Assembly (NCBI GenBank): GCA_035771165.1
Contig: JAWNZC010000422.1
Location: forward strand, 1 to 64,000
Direction: 5' to 3'
DNA: 64,000 nucleotides
Source: Paragorgia papillata
Lineage: Eukaryota > Cnidaria > Anthozoa > Scleralcyonacea > Coralliidae
How positions within the stretch are numbered: the first letter of the stretch is position 1; every line of letters begins with the position of its first letter. Positions 8,549 to 16,671 of the stretch are shown piece by piece. The notes beneath the pieces were generated by a model. That model searched no databases. It worked only from the letters and a program-made list of their open reading frames with translations, and was not told where the DNA came from. Made by a program: the position numbers and the translations under genes.

Positions 8549-9184
8549 ATGGCAACTGAAACCGAAGACCCAAAACCATTTAACATCATAATTGTTGGAA
8601 TGACGAGTTGTGGAAAGACTCATTATCTTTTAAAAAATTTAGAAGAAAATTACAAAAAAAAATTTGAAAACATAGTTCTAATTTGTCCAACTTTTGTATG
8701 GAACCAAACATATTTGGAATGGGAACATTTACATGATCCAAGATTTTTCGTTATCCCTTGCGACCAAGATGAGTCGGAAGATTTCTTAAAATATGTTGTG
8801 GATTATTGCAAAGGAACCCCAAGTCTCATCATCCTGGATGACTGTGCCTCTGGACAGAGTGTCAAAAACCGGACCAGCGAACTTGTCAAACTTGGATTTG
8901 GAGCCAGACATATGAATATTAGTACAATAGTTGTAACCCAGCAGTTGACAAGCATTGCGAAACCATACAGGGAAAATATCTCAAAACTGGTTACCTTTTA
9001 CAACCCTAACAGAAAAGACATGCAAGTTATTTTGGATGATTATTTAGACATTCCAAAAGAGGAGGAGAAAAAAATAAAAGAAACATTAAAATCAAAAAAA
9101 TATTCAAAATTGGAGATCAATTTAATCCACCCCTATGACCACAAAATTGTCGAACCAGTTGGGGAAAATTTAATAAATCTTTAA
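8549..9184 (+). CDS. Genome-packaging ATPase (FtsK/HerA, A32-like)
   Basis: 211 aa. Walker A GMTSCGKTH near residue 17, Walker B SLIILDDCAS near residue 95, and a downstream ISTIVVTQQLTSI sensor strand with the conserved Gln. Length and motif spacing match A32-like ATPases of Polintons and NCLDVs, which pump DNA into preformed capsids. It starts in AAATAAATG. An intact homologue is in copy 2 at 48310-48939. Confidence 0.93.
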   Translation: MATETEDPKPFNIIIVGMTSCGKTHYLLKNLEENYKKKFENIVLICPTFVWNQTYLEWEHLHDPRFFVIPCDQDESEDFLKYVVDYCKGTPSLIILDDCASGQSVKNRTSELVKLGFGARHMNISTIVVTQQLTSIAKPYRENISKLVTFYNPNRKDMQVILDDYLDIPKEEEKKIKETLKSKKYSKLEINLIHPYDHKIVEPVGENLINL

Positions 9185-9202
9185 AATTTTCTGTAAATAT
9201 AA

Positions 9203-9850
9203 ATGAGGAATCTAAGAATTTTGTTGAAAAACGGAGAAACAACAGTAAAATTTGAAGATCCTTTGATCATTGAGGATACAAAATTAATGGTTAAAGATGC
9301 GACAGTTTTTTGGGATTACAACAATTTGACAAGTCCAACATATGTTATGCATGGAACAAAAAAAATTAGTTTCTACAATGGTTACTGGACTGTTGGCATG
9401 ATTATGAGGGTTTTAAAGGAAAATGAAATAAAGTCAGAATTACTTCCTTACAGTTGCAAAATCAGACTATACCCGACAAGAAATCTTTCCCTTCTCAAAC
9501 TTGGCCCTTTGCTAGGATATCCAGAGACAACAGTAATTAGGGGAGGAGCAAATCTTGTCAGTCCAGAAACAGTCAACATAAATCTTGGAATGAGATTTGT
9601 CTGCATATCTTGCGAAATGATTGATGGAACTAGGACATCATTTTCTGGAAAACGGGACAGAACAGCTGCAGTTCTTCCAATTACAACAAGACAACTATTG
9701 AAGGGATCAGTTGAAAAATTTGCGAACATTAATTCTGAGGCTATGTTGGACAATGGTGTCTACAACGAACTCAAATTCAAAGTTGACCACAATGTTGGCG
9801 ACATTCTTCTTGAAATTTTTCTATGTCCACAAAATTATGAGACTCCATAA
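9203..9850 (+). CDS. Probable minor capsid (penton) protein
   Basis: 215 aa, beta-rich, with no transmembrane segment. It is placed with MCP and ATPase and conserved at equal length in copy 2 (47646-48293). Polinton pentons are single jelly-roll proteins in this neighbourhood; this protein is somewhat short for that family. Starts in TATAAATG. Confidence 0.6.
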   Translation: MRNLRILLKNGETTVKFEDPLIIEDTKLMVKDATVFWDYNNLTSPTYVMHGTKKISFYNGYWTVGMIMRVLKENEIKSELLPYSCKIRLYPTRNLSLLKLGPLLGYPETTVIRGGANLVSPETVNINLGMRFVCISCEMIDGTRTSFSGKRDRTAAVLPITTRQLLKGSVEKFANINSEAMLDNGVYNELKFKVDHNVGDILLEIFLCPQNYETP

Positions 9851-9863
9851 GGTTTGAAAATAA

Positions 9864-10046
9864 ATGATAATAGACATTGACAAAATAAAAAATGCCAAAG
9901 AGATGCTAAACTATTTGATAAGACTGAAAGCATTTTTAAAAGATGAAAAAGATCAAAATTTAACAAACCTAAAAACAACCATAAACGATTTGATACCAGC
10001 TTTAAAGAATTATGTAAAAGTAATTGAAATTTTGAAAATCTTCTAA
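9864..10046 (+). CDS. Small helical protein
   Basis: 60 aa, mostly amphipathic helix, with conserved core DQNLTNLK and ending NYVKVIEILKIF. The copy 2 counterpart (47442-47627) keeps the same core and C-terminus. Starts in AAATAAATG and is followed by a hairpin. Function unknown. Confidence 0.75.
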   Translation: MIIDIDKIKNAKEMLNYLIRLKAFLKDEKDQNLTNLKTTINDLIPALKNYVKVIEILKIF

Positions 10047-10061
10047 AACTTTTCTGAAAAC

Positions 10062-10083
10062 TTATAACAAAAAAATGTTATAA
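10062..10083 (+). terminator. Gene-end hairpin
   Basis: Perfect 8-bp stem TTATAACA/TGTTATAA with an A6 loop, 16 bases after the stop of the 60-aa gene. The same hairpin is in copy 2 at 47404-47425. Role in 3'-end formation is inferred. Confidence 0.55.
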
Positions 10084-10106
10084 TTTTTTTCTAACTATAT
10101 TAATAA

Positions 10107-10337
10107 ATGAATAAGAACGAGGTTTTAAATGATTTGTATGAGGCAGCTTTGATAACTGTTGCCGCCGTTGGAGTAAGTATGGTTGTCAAAAAGTTAACAG
10201 GTCAATCTCTTGCAGCACCAGCAAGTATTAAAGAAACAGCAAAACTTGGGCTTGCAGTTGCTGGAGGATTGTTTGTGGTAAAAATGGCACAGGACAAAGG
10301 GTATATACCAAAAAATGTGGATCCAAAGAAATCATAG
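10107..10337 (+). CDS. Two-helix small membrane protein
   Basis: 76 aa with two hydrophobic helices (residues ~11-27 and ~46-60) and a short basic C-terminus containing PKNVDPKK. Nearly identical in copy 2 (47155-47385). Starts in TTAATAAATG. Probably a virion or host-membrane component. Confidence 0.8.
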   Translation: MNKNEVLNDLYEAALITVAAVGVSMVVKKLTGQSLAAPASIKETAKLGLAVAGGLFVVKMAQDKGYIPKNVDPKKS

Positions 10338-10392
10338 AGAAAAGACTTGGTAAAAATTTGAACTGCAGTCCCAAACTTCTTTTTTTAAATAA

Positions 10393-10794
10393 ATGGCATC
10401 AATGATAGCAGGAGGGTTGTTCAATGCAGTTGCCTTTGCTGGTGCTGGTTATTTGTTCCAGTCATTTAACAAACATGGTTATGCTGACGAGGCAAAAAGG
10501 CATAATTTGGCAACAGAAAAACTTCAAAAAGACAAAGAAAAGTTTTTTGAGAATGAAATTAAAAGAAAGGACAAAGTCAGGGAACTACAAGACGAAATTC
10601 GGAATGCAAACTACAACATGCAAGATACTTCAAAAGCCTTTCAACAACTTCATGAAATTTTGCAAGAAAAAAAACCAGTTGAGCCAAAACTCGAAGATTA
10701 TTACCAACCAAACGATGAAATGGAAAAATATATGACCATTACTGTAACACTTTTAGGGGCTGGTGCTGGTTGGTTGTTGGCAGTTGTTGTTTGA
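10393..10794 (+). CDS. Membrane protein with central coiled coil
   Basis: 133 aa. An N-terminal hydrophobic helix (residues 3-22), a charged coiled coil (~28-95) and a C-terminal hydrophobic helix (ITVTLLGAGAGWLLAVVV). Copy 2 carries the same 133-aa protein (46706-47107). Both ends membrane-associated with a soluble coil between suggests a hairpin topology. Starts in AAATAAATG. Confidence 0.82.
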   Translation: MASMIAGGLFNAVAFAGAGYLFQSFNKHGYADEAKRHNLATEKLQKDKEKFFENEIKRKDKVRELQDEIRNANYNMQDTSKAFQQLHEILQEKKPVEPKLEDYYQPNDEMEKYMTITVTLLGAGAGWLLAVVV

Positions 10795-10820
10795 GGTTTT
10801 AAAAATATTTAGTAAAAATT

Positions 10821-10839
10821 TATAACATTTTTTGTTATA
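10821..10839. terminator. Hairpin between convergent genes
   Basis: TATAACA/TGTTATA stem around a T-rich loop, placed between the ends of the 133-aa gene and the leftward zinc-ribbon gene. In copy 2 (46650-46668) the stem is identical but the loop is A-rich, so the pairing rather than the loop is kept. Confidence 0.6.
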
Positions 10840-10866
10840 TATTTTCAAAGTCTTTCCCAAGTTTTT

Positions 10867-11517
10867 TTAAAGTTTCTTTCCTTCTTCAATAATTTTTGTG
10901 TACTCTTTGCACTTTCTGATACCACTCATTTCCTCTATTTTCAAAACATTTTCGACACTAAGTGCATTTCCAAAAACTTTGAATCCTACTTGGTATGGTA
11001 TGTAAGCATTGTTTTTTGGAGAATAGTTTAAAATGTACCTAATCTCATCAAATGTTCTTAATTCTGCTGCAGTTGGTTTTTTTATTTTTTTTAAAAGATC
11101 ATCTCTTTGACAAATTCCAATAATGATGAACATAATGTATTTTATGCTAAAATTTCTATCTGAAACCAAACCTAAACCTTTAAGAAGTTCTTTTGTTTTA
11201 AAAAAAAATTTCATAATTTCATACCCAACAATCCCCTCTTCCTTTGGAAACAGTTTCCAAAACATTTTGGCATAATTTTTAAGGAGGAGTGGTGTGTTTG
11301 GTACTCTGTGGTTATAACCATGTAACTTTTCCAAAACCAAACCACATTTTCCACAAATTATGAATCCTTCAATTTCATCCCTTTTTGCCTTACAACATCT
11401 GGTTTTGTTTTTGTATGTTTCGAGTTCTAGAAGACTTTTGTTGAAATCTTTTTGTTGTTCTTCTTCAGGGGTTTCAATGATTGGAAATTTTGAAATATTG
11501 AATTTTCGAAATGACAT
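10867..11517 (-). CDS. TFIIB-like zinc-ribbon protein (putative late transcription factor)
   Basis: 216 aa. Residues 41-60 read CC followed by twelve residues and then CGKCGLVL, like the N-terminal zinc ribbon of TFIIB/TFB (IICGKCGLVL is typical). The rest is helical, with no obvious second cyclin fold. The copy 2 homologue (45967-46623) keeps the cysteines (SSCC...IICEKCGL). Viral TFIIB-like or VLTF3-like proteins direct late transcription in large DNA viruses; that role here is inferred and fits the TAAATG motif on virion genes. Its own start lacks that motif. Confidence 0.55.
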   Translation of the reverse strand: MSFRKFNISKFPIIETPEEEQQKDFNKSLLELETYKNKTRCCKAKRDEIEGFIICGKCGLVLEKLHGYNHRVPNTPLLLKNYAKMFWKLFPKEEGIVGYEIMKFFFKTKELLKGLGLVSDRNFSIKYIMFIIIGICQRDDLLKKIKKPTAAELRTFDEIRYILNYSPKNNAYIPYQVGFKVFGNALSVENVLKIEEMSGIRKCKEYTKIIEEGKKL

Positions 11518-11530
11518 TGCTCTCTTTTTA

Positions 11531-12715
11531 TTAAATTAATCTCGCTATTCCTTTAAATACCAAAAAAACAGTTCCGATTGAAGCTCCAAAAACTTCTGGC
11601 AATCTAATGTCGCTTTTTTCAACATTTTCAGGTGTAAATATTCCTGGCTTATATTTGCTTCCACTAGTTTCAACAGGTTTTAAAGTCTCTACAGGTTTTA
11701 AAGGTTTGTCAATATTGAGATGTCTGTTAAGCCCAAGAGTCATTCTTGTTGTAGCCAGTGTAAGAACATTATTGAAACCACTAATTGGATTAATAAGAAT
11801 TCTCATGTCGGATGGGATCAAAATTAAACCAGGAGATATTGCAAAATTTAGAACAACATTTGTGGATTTGATGGCTTGTCTCATATTTGAAATGGAAACA
11901 GTAATGTCATCCTGGGCTATTGTATCCTCCATTAACTTTTTAAACACTTCTTGTGTTTGTAAACTTTTAGCTCCTTCGCCAACAATGACCCACCTCGTCT
12001 TTGCCTGTGCCCCCAAAACACAGTAAACAAAAGATTCTAAGGATTGTTGAAATAATTTTTGACCCAATAGTGTCAACCCATTGGAATCTTTGGGAACAAA
12101 ATGTTTAAAATCATCGGGATACCTAGAACCAGCTGAAACCAGTTCCTCATATGTGTTGACTCTTCCATAACTCTCTTTTGTTAAATTTACATATCTAACT
12201 TCATAACCAAGGTCTTTCATGTCTTGTGTAAATTCTTTTGCATTTTGTGTTGAGTTGCTTATTTTTTTTACCCAAACGTCATTAGGATTGTGTTGTAAAA
12301 TTTTTATGACATCTTCTGTTAAAAACCTCCTTAATTTGTTTGGATGTTTTAAAAACCTCCTTACTTGGAAAACATAATGATAATGGACAATGCTTGTCAA
12401 AAAAGAAGACCTAAATCTCTTAAAATTATTTTGGAAATGCTTGTTAGAAATACCGCACAAGTAGCTTGCAACATAACTGGCAGCAATAGCTGTAAAATAT
12501 GGAATAGTGAGAAAATCATTTATGTTTGGATTTCTTATTTTCATTGGTTGTTGAAATGTCAAATCGATGGGGTTCAAATTTACAATGAAGTTTTCTCTTT
12601 CATTTGCAAATATGGTAATTGTGTTTATGTTTACAGAAGCCTTCTTTTGTTTGGAAAATTTTTGGACTGTCCCAAAAACGTCCCACTCCTTTGGCCATTC
12701 TTTAGATTCTGTCAT
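11531..12715 (-). CDS. Conserved 394-aa protein, unknown
   Basis: Starts MTESKEWPKEWDVFG. Mixed alpha/beta, with a Lys/Pro-Val-Glu-Thr repeat region (~345-360) and a hydrophobic C-terminal segment (VFGASIGTVFLVFKGIARLI) that may be a membrane anchor. Copy 2 has a 400-aa homologue (44752-45954) with the same ends and a six-residue difference in the repeat region. It forms a leftward pair with the zinc-ribbon gene and is divergent from the integrase. No family recognised. Confidence 0.85.
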   Translation of the reverse strand: MTESKEWPKEWDVFGTVQKFSKQKKASVNINTITIFANERENFIVNLNPIDLTFQQPMKIRNPNINDFLTIPYFTAIAASYVASYLCGISNKHFQNNFKRFRSSFLTSIVHYHYVFQVRRFLKHPNKLRRFLTEDVIKILQHNPNDVWVKKISNSTQNAKEFTQDMKDLGYEVRYVNLTKESYGRVNTYEELVSAGSRYPDDFKHFVPKDSNGLTLLGQKLFQQSLESFVYCVLGAQAKTRWVIVGEGAKSLQTQEVFKKLMEDTIAQDDITVSISNMRQAIKSTNVVLNFAISPGLILIPSDMRILINPISGFNNVLTLATTRMTLGLNRHLNIDKPLKPVETLKPVETSGSKYKPGIFTPENVEKSDIRLPEVFGASIGTVFLVFKGIARLI

Positions 12716-12788
12716 TGTTTATTTTGGGGACTTTTGGTAAAAAAATGTTGGCAAATGTTGGCAAATCTTTTAAAACTTTTGGAAATAA
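12716..12788. promoter_or_regulatory. Divergent intergenic region
   Basis: 73-bp spacer between the leftward 394-aa gene and the rightward integrase gene. It must hold both start regions. The integrase start is AAATAAATG; the leftward start is AAATAAACAATG. It contains a direct repeat of ATGTTGGCAA. Confidence 0.5.
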
Positions 12789-13760
12789 ATGGAAGATGAA
12801 CTTTTACTTATTGATCTTGAACTTCGAGATATTTACTACAATCCTGTAACAGGTTACCAATCTATGGAGAAACTTTACAAAGCTGCTGTTAAAGAAAATT
12901 CTTCAATTACCCGGAAACAAGTTAAGGAGTGGTTACACAGTCAAAAAGTTTTTACATTGCACAAACCCATCAAAAAACCAAAAAAATACCAGAAAACATT
13001 TGTCAAAAATCTTGCTGACCAGATGCAAATGGACTTGGTAGATATGGCAAAATTTGGTTCTGAAAATAATGATCAAAAATGGATCCTGACAGGTATTGAA
13101 ATTTTGTCAAGATTTGGTTTCGCTGTTCCTGTCCATAGAAAAAGTACTGTTGCTATGGTGCCGGGTGTTTCAAAAATGTTGGAAGAATTTAAAAAAAGAT
13201 TTGGCAAATATCCAGAAACAGTCCAGTTTGACGAGGGAAAGGAGTTTTACAATGTTGGAGTAAAAACTCTTTTGAAATCTTTAAACATAGAATATTTTTC
13301 ATCCAGATCCCACAGAAAGGCCGCACTTGTGGAAAGGTTCAACAGGACTCTGAAAACCAGAATGTGGAAATTTTTTACTTTCAAAGGAGACAAGAAGTGG
13401 TTAAATAATCTTGAAAAATTTGTGGGAAGTTACAACAACACCATCCACAGCACCATTAAAATGAAACCAAATGATGTCAATGATGGCAACCAATCCAAGG
13501 TTTTTTTCAATCTGTATGGAATCCCTCCTCTTGAAGAAAGTATCAAACCAAAATTTAAAGTTGGGGATCATGTCAGGATCCAAAAATATAGAAAAAACTT
13601 TGCAAAAGGTTATGATCCAAATTTTACTGATGAAATTTTTACTGTGTCAGCGGTTTTTAGAGGTGTCCCTGTTATGTATAGAATTCGGGATAAGGAGGAG
13701 GACATTATGGGAAAATTTTATGGTGAGGAGTTGGTAAAAGTTATTGGGGAACAGACATAA
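12789..13760 (+). CDS. INT: Retrovirus-type integrase (rve, DDE)
   Basis: 323 aa. The catalytic triad is visible as Asp82 (MDLVDM), Asp148 (VQFDEGKEF) and Glu182 (VERFNRTLK), with 33 residues between the last two, as in rve integrases. The N-terminal helices (1-60) likely replace a zinc domain, and the C-terminal ~65 residues (KFKVGDHVRIQKYRKNFAKG) form the SH3/chromo-like DNA-binding module. It would cut target DNA with the 6-bp stagger seen as CACGTT. The copy 2 protein is the same length and intact (43739-44710). Confidence 0.95.
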   Translation: MEDELLLIDLELRDIYYNPVTGYQSMEKLYKAAVKENSSITRKQVKEWLHSQKVFTLHKPIKKPKKYQKTFVKNLADQMQMDLVDMAKFGSENNDQKWILTGIEILSRFGFAVPVHRKSTVAMVPGVSKMLEEFKKRFGKYPETVQFDEGKEFYNVGVKTLLKSLNIEYFSSRSHRKAALVERFNRTLKTRMWKFFTFKGDKKWLNNLEKFVGSYNNTIHSTIKMKPNDVNDGNQSKVFFNLYGIPPLEESIKPKFKVGDHVRIQKYRKNFAKGYDPNFTDEIFTVSAVFRGVPVMYRIRDKEEDIMGKFYGEELVKVIGEQT

Positions 13761-13767
13761 ATAAATA

Positions 13768-15102
13768 ATGGATGTTGATGAAAACATTGGAGAACAACAG
13801 GAGCAAGAATCCATAGAAATGGATGAAATGTCAAAAAAAACACCGCTAAAAAATAATGATAGATACATTGATTTCAATGAATCTTATGAAAGTTACATAG
13901 ATGCTTTCGACTTTGATCCATTTGATACCACAGACGAAAACTACAGAAACCTAAAAGGAAAAATTAAAACCGAAACCACAAGAACAAAAGAGCCAGTTAA
14001 AGATTTTGAAGCCAGACTTGGGGAGTGGATAGGAAAGCTAAGAGCAAACAATAGATCAGCCGCCACCAGAGAAAAAACGAAATTTTTTAGGAATAGATTG
14101 GGGTTTCCAGTTGCAAAAACCTATGGAAAGGGCAACACAGACTTAATAGCCCAAAGTTCATTATTTGCCGATCCACAAAACAGAAGGGAGCCTGGAGGAG
14201 TTTCATTCAAAGGTTTCAATGTTCTTGTTAAGGATGAAGAAAACCGTGGCAAATTCAGGTTTGCTAAGCTGGAAAATTTCCCATTAAACGAAATTAAAAC
14301 AGCTAAAAATGTATTAAAAGAGTTCAACCAAATGTACCTGCAAGCACAAACAGAATATCAACAATCAGCAGATTATGTCGCCGCAAAACAAACAGGTCTC
14401 AAACCAGAAAATATTAGTTTTGAAGATGTTACAAACATTCGCGAAAATGTTGCTGAAAATTTGCGAGATGAAGTAACAATAGGGATGGACAACATTGAAG
14501 TAAATGATAATGGAGATATTGATGAAGTTGCTGGTGATGGCACTCTTCGAAACCTTGTTGGAACTTTAAGGTCAACAGATTTAAATGCTGTTGAAATTAA
14601 CCAAAAGTTCTGGAAAGATACAGCAGACAAAGAAACAGATCCAGTAAAAAAGGCAAAGTTCAGAGAGGTTGAGGTTGAATGTAGGTTAAGAGCAGAAGAA
14701 CTTAGACTGTTGTACAACATGCCACCAGAAACTGATTATGTCAGAAATTTGCTTAGGGACCATGTACTATCCAGATTTGAAAGGTTTAAAGAATGGGCAA
14801 AAAATAACATGGGAGCAACAGCAGCCATCGCCATATCCATTGCAGGAATCATAACAACTGTTGTTTTAGCTGGAGGAAAAGGGGTGGCAGCAGCTGCAAA
14901 GGCAACAGGAGCACTTGGCAAAGCACTAGCAAAAATTGCAAAAGCTGCTTGGCCCATAATAGCACCAATTTTGAGCATATTGGCAACTGCATTGTCATGG
15001 GGAGCAAAGGGATTGGCATGGTTGGCAAAGAATTTGTGGGTCCTTGCAATTGGTTTGACATATTTTGTGTATACAGAATACAAAAATTATAAGAAAAAAT
15101 AA
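13768..15102 (+). CDS. Large protein with multi-helix membrane C-terminus
   Basis: 444 aa. An acidic soluble N-terminal ~350 residues precede a Gly/Ala-rich hydrophobic C-terminus with about three or four helices (GATAAIAISIAGIITTVVLA, then ALGKALAKIAKAAWPIIAPI and two more). Copy 2 (42409-43731, 440 aa) keeps the C-terminus almost unchanged, while the N-terminus is strongly diverged. The tail resembles membrane-active viral minor capsid proteins, an inference. The start is in AAATAATG, eight bases after the integrase stop. Confidence 0.8.
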   Translation: MDVDENIGEQQEQESIEMDEMSKKTPLKNNDRYIDFNESYESYIDAFDFDPFDTTDENYRNLKGKIKTETTRTKEPVKDFEARLGEWIGKLRANNRSAATREKTKFFRNRLGFPVAKTYGKGNTDLIAQSSLFADPQNRREPGGVSFKGFNVLVKDEENRGKFRFAKLENFPLNEIKTAKNVLKEFNQMYLQAQTEYQQSADYVAAKQTGLKPENISFEDVTNIRENVAENLRDEVTIGMDNIEVNDNGDIDEVAGDGTLRNLVGTLRSTDLNAVEINQKFWKDTADKETDPVKKAKFREVEVECRLRAEELRLLYNMPPETDYVRNLLRDHVLSRFERFKEWAKNNMGATAAIAISIAGIITTVVLAGGKGVAAAAKATGALGKALAKIAKAAWPIIAPILSILATALSWGAKGLAWLAKNLWVLAIGLTYFVYTEYKNYKKK

Positions 15103-15120
15103 AAACAAACACTACTATAA

Positions 15121-15636
15121 ATGAACACAAAATTTGAAAGTCAAGAAAAAAATGAAGAACCCCAAGAATTCCAAGAACCGCAAAACTTGACACTTAGGGA
15201 AGACTTGATTCGCTTATCCTTTGCAAAGGAGATCAAATATTCGGAAGCATATCTGAAAAAAGCTTCGATGAACCAACTAGAAAAAATTAAGCTAAATTAT
15301 GAAAGAACCCAACTTGACAAAACCACAACTTTGTTAACAGAAACTCTTGTAACAAAATTCGCAGAGTTAATGGAGCAGTTGGATTTGGTACAGGATGATG
15401 AAAAGCTGGATGCAGAACTTTCATCAAACAAACTTTTCTGCGATGATGTAAAATCCATGGTTAGGAAAATTTCTCCCTACATTCCAATGATTGGTTTGTT
15501 AACTGGTGGCATCATTATCGCAAAACATGTGTGGGATCGGAAACCAACTTTAAATAAAAATGGTTCAGTACAAAATGATGAAAATATTAATGAAAATTTC
15601 GATGGTGGCAGTTCTGTTGATCCCAGTGACAGTTGA
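15121..15636 (+). CDS. Single-pass membrane protein
   Basis: 171 aa. Helical, charged N-terminal part, one hydrophobic segment near residues 120-136 (YIPMIGLLTGGIIIAKHVW) and an Asn/Ser/Asp-rich tail. Copy 2 homologue at 41887-42390. Starts in TATAAATG and is followed by a conserved hairpin. Function unknown. Confidence 0.8.
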   Translation: MNTKFESQEKNEEPQEFQEPQNLTLREDLIRLSFAKEIKYSEAYLKKASMNQLEKIKLNYERTQLDKTTTLLTETLVTKFAELMEQLDLVQDDEKLDAELSSNKLFCDDVKSMVRKISPYIPMIGLLTGGIIIAKHVWDRKPTLNKNGSVQNDENINENFDGGSSVDPSDS

Positions 15637-15661
15637 GATGATATTGCTTAAATTTCTTTTC

Positions 15662-15690
15662 TTTTCCTAATCTTGTTTGAGTTAGGAAAA
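15662..15690 (+). terminator. Gene-end hairpin
   Basis: TTTTCCTAA/TTAGGAAAA stem (9 bp) with an 11-base loop between the 171-aa gene and the myristoylated-protein gene; copy 2 has the matching stem with a different loop at 41815-41839. Confidence 0.55.
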
Positions 15691-15701
15691 AATAAACACA
15701 A

Positions 15702-15995
15702 ATGGGCAACTCAAAGTCAAAACCAAAAGAAAAATTTAATAAAAACCATATCTCAAAAAAAGGATTCCAGTTGGGATTAAGTTTCGGTAGAGAAGATTTG
15801 GTCATGGAAGGTAACATTCAAATAGGGTGGACAAACAAAACAGTTAAAAATTATACAATGGTCCCAAGTTGTAAAAAATCGTCATCCATGGAATCTTTAA
15901 AAGAAAATAAAATAAATGATGATATTAACAAGAATCCAAAATTGGTACCATCAAATTCGACGACAGAGGAAGGACAAAAGGAAACTAATCCTTGA
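15702..15995 (+). CDS. N-myristoylated, Src-SH4-like small protein
   Basis: 97 aa starting MGNSKSKPKEK. Gly2, Ser6-type spacing and the following lysines make a textbook N-myristoylation plus basic membrane-anchoring signal, strikingly like the start of Src kinases. No transmembrane helix. Copy 2 (41513-41803) keeps the same first eleven residues. Likely anchors at the inner leaflet of the host membrane or a virion membrane. Its 3' third overlaps another conserved ORF in the +1 frame. Confidence 0.82.
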   Translation: MGNSKSKPKEKFNKNHISKKGFQLGLSFGREDLVMEGNIQIGWTNKTVKNYTMVPSCKKSSSMESLKENKINDDINKNPKLVPSNSTTEEGQKETNP

Positions 15996-16065
15996 AAAAA
16001 AGTGGATCCAAAAAGAAAAAGACATATGGGTACACAATAATGTAAGAAATGAACATTATTATTGA
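15916..16065 (+). CDS. Hidden overlapping 49-aa basic ORF
   Basis: Starts at ATGATG within AAATAAATG and runs in the +1 frame over the last 80 bases of the myristoylated-protein gene, then beyond it. The product is Arg/Lys-rich with a conserved C-terminus WVxNNVRNxHYY. Copy 2 (41443-41592) has an ORF of exactly the same length, the same double ATG and TAAATG start and the same last residues, while the overlapping frame has changed more. It is the next cistron between the myristoylated-protein and first DNA-binding-paralogue genes. Function unknown; the basic charge suggests nucleic-acid or phospholipid binding. Confidence 0.75.
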   Translation: MMILTRIQNWYHQIRRQRKDKRKLILEKKWIQKEKDIWVHNNVRNEHYY

Positions 16066-16104
16066 AATTGAATTTAAAAGAAATGGAAAAAGGTATAATA
16101 AAAA

Positions 16105-16593
16105 ATGAACAGTTTTGAAATCAGCATTAAGTTTGAAAAAAAAAAACCACAAACCAAAGAAGAGTTTGATGAAAAAATAGAATCCTTACAAAACCAACTA
16201 AAAGAAACAATGGAAGAACGGGGACAACGTTTTGGAGAAACAAGACCATATCCCATGACAAGAACTGAAAGACCAACATATCGGGAAACACTAATTAGCA
16301 AAGCCGTAAGTAAGGGATTCAAAGAAACACCCACCCTAACAACGAAAACACTTTGTAAAATACTTAATATCCCACATATTCCAATCAAACCTGGTCACCC
16401 AAACTTTCCAAACCTAACACCTGTCAAAATTTTGTTTACAGCTCTGGAAGATGGAAAAGAGGTAGAGTTCAAAAGTATGATCAACGCTGCGCGAGCAATA
16501 GGGAAAAACAGTCACAAATCCATCAACCGTATAATCTTAAACAACGAAAATGTTCTGTATAATGGAAAACTATGGACTGTTAGCAGAGTATAA
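16105..16593 (+). CDS. NUMOD-like DNA-binding protein, paralogue A
   Basis: 162 aa. N-terminal coiled coil, a LTTKTLCKILNI segment resembling a SAP-type helix pair, and a C-terminal module (TPVKILFTALEDGKEVEF, then a helix-turn-helix and LYNGKLWTVSRV) laid out like NUMOD1 DNA-binding repeats. It is followed by a related gene with the same two modules. Copy 2 has both. Possible transcription regulators of the element; inference. Confidence 0.6.
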   Translation: MNSFEISIKFEKKKPQTKEEFDEKIESLQNQLKETMEERGQRFGETRPYPMTRTERPTYRETLISKAVSKGFKETPTLTTKTLCKILNIPHIPIKPGHPNFPNLTPVKILFTALEDGKEVEFKSMINAARAIGKNSHKSINRIILNNENVLYNGKLWTVSRV

Positions 16594-16671
16594 ATAAAAT
16601 ACCAAAAATCAAAATCTCTTATTTTTAAAAAAAAATATAAGAAATTTAAAAGAAACCACTATAATAAAACA

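Noticed and set aside
10867..12715. Reading the leftward pair as host genes
   Set aside because: Both have counterparts at the same relative place and orientation in copy 2, so they belong to the Polinton.
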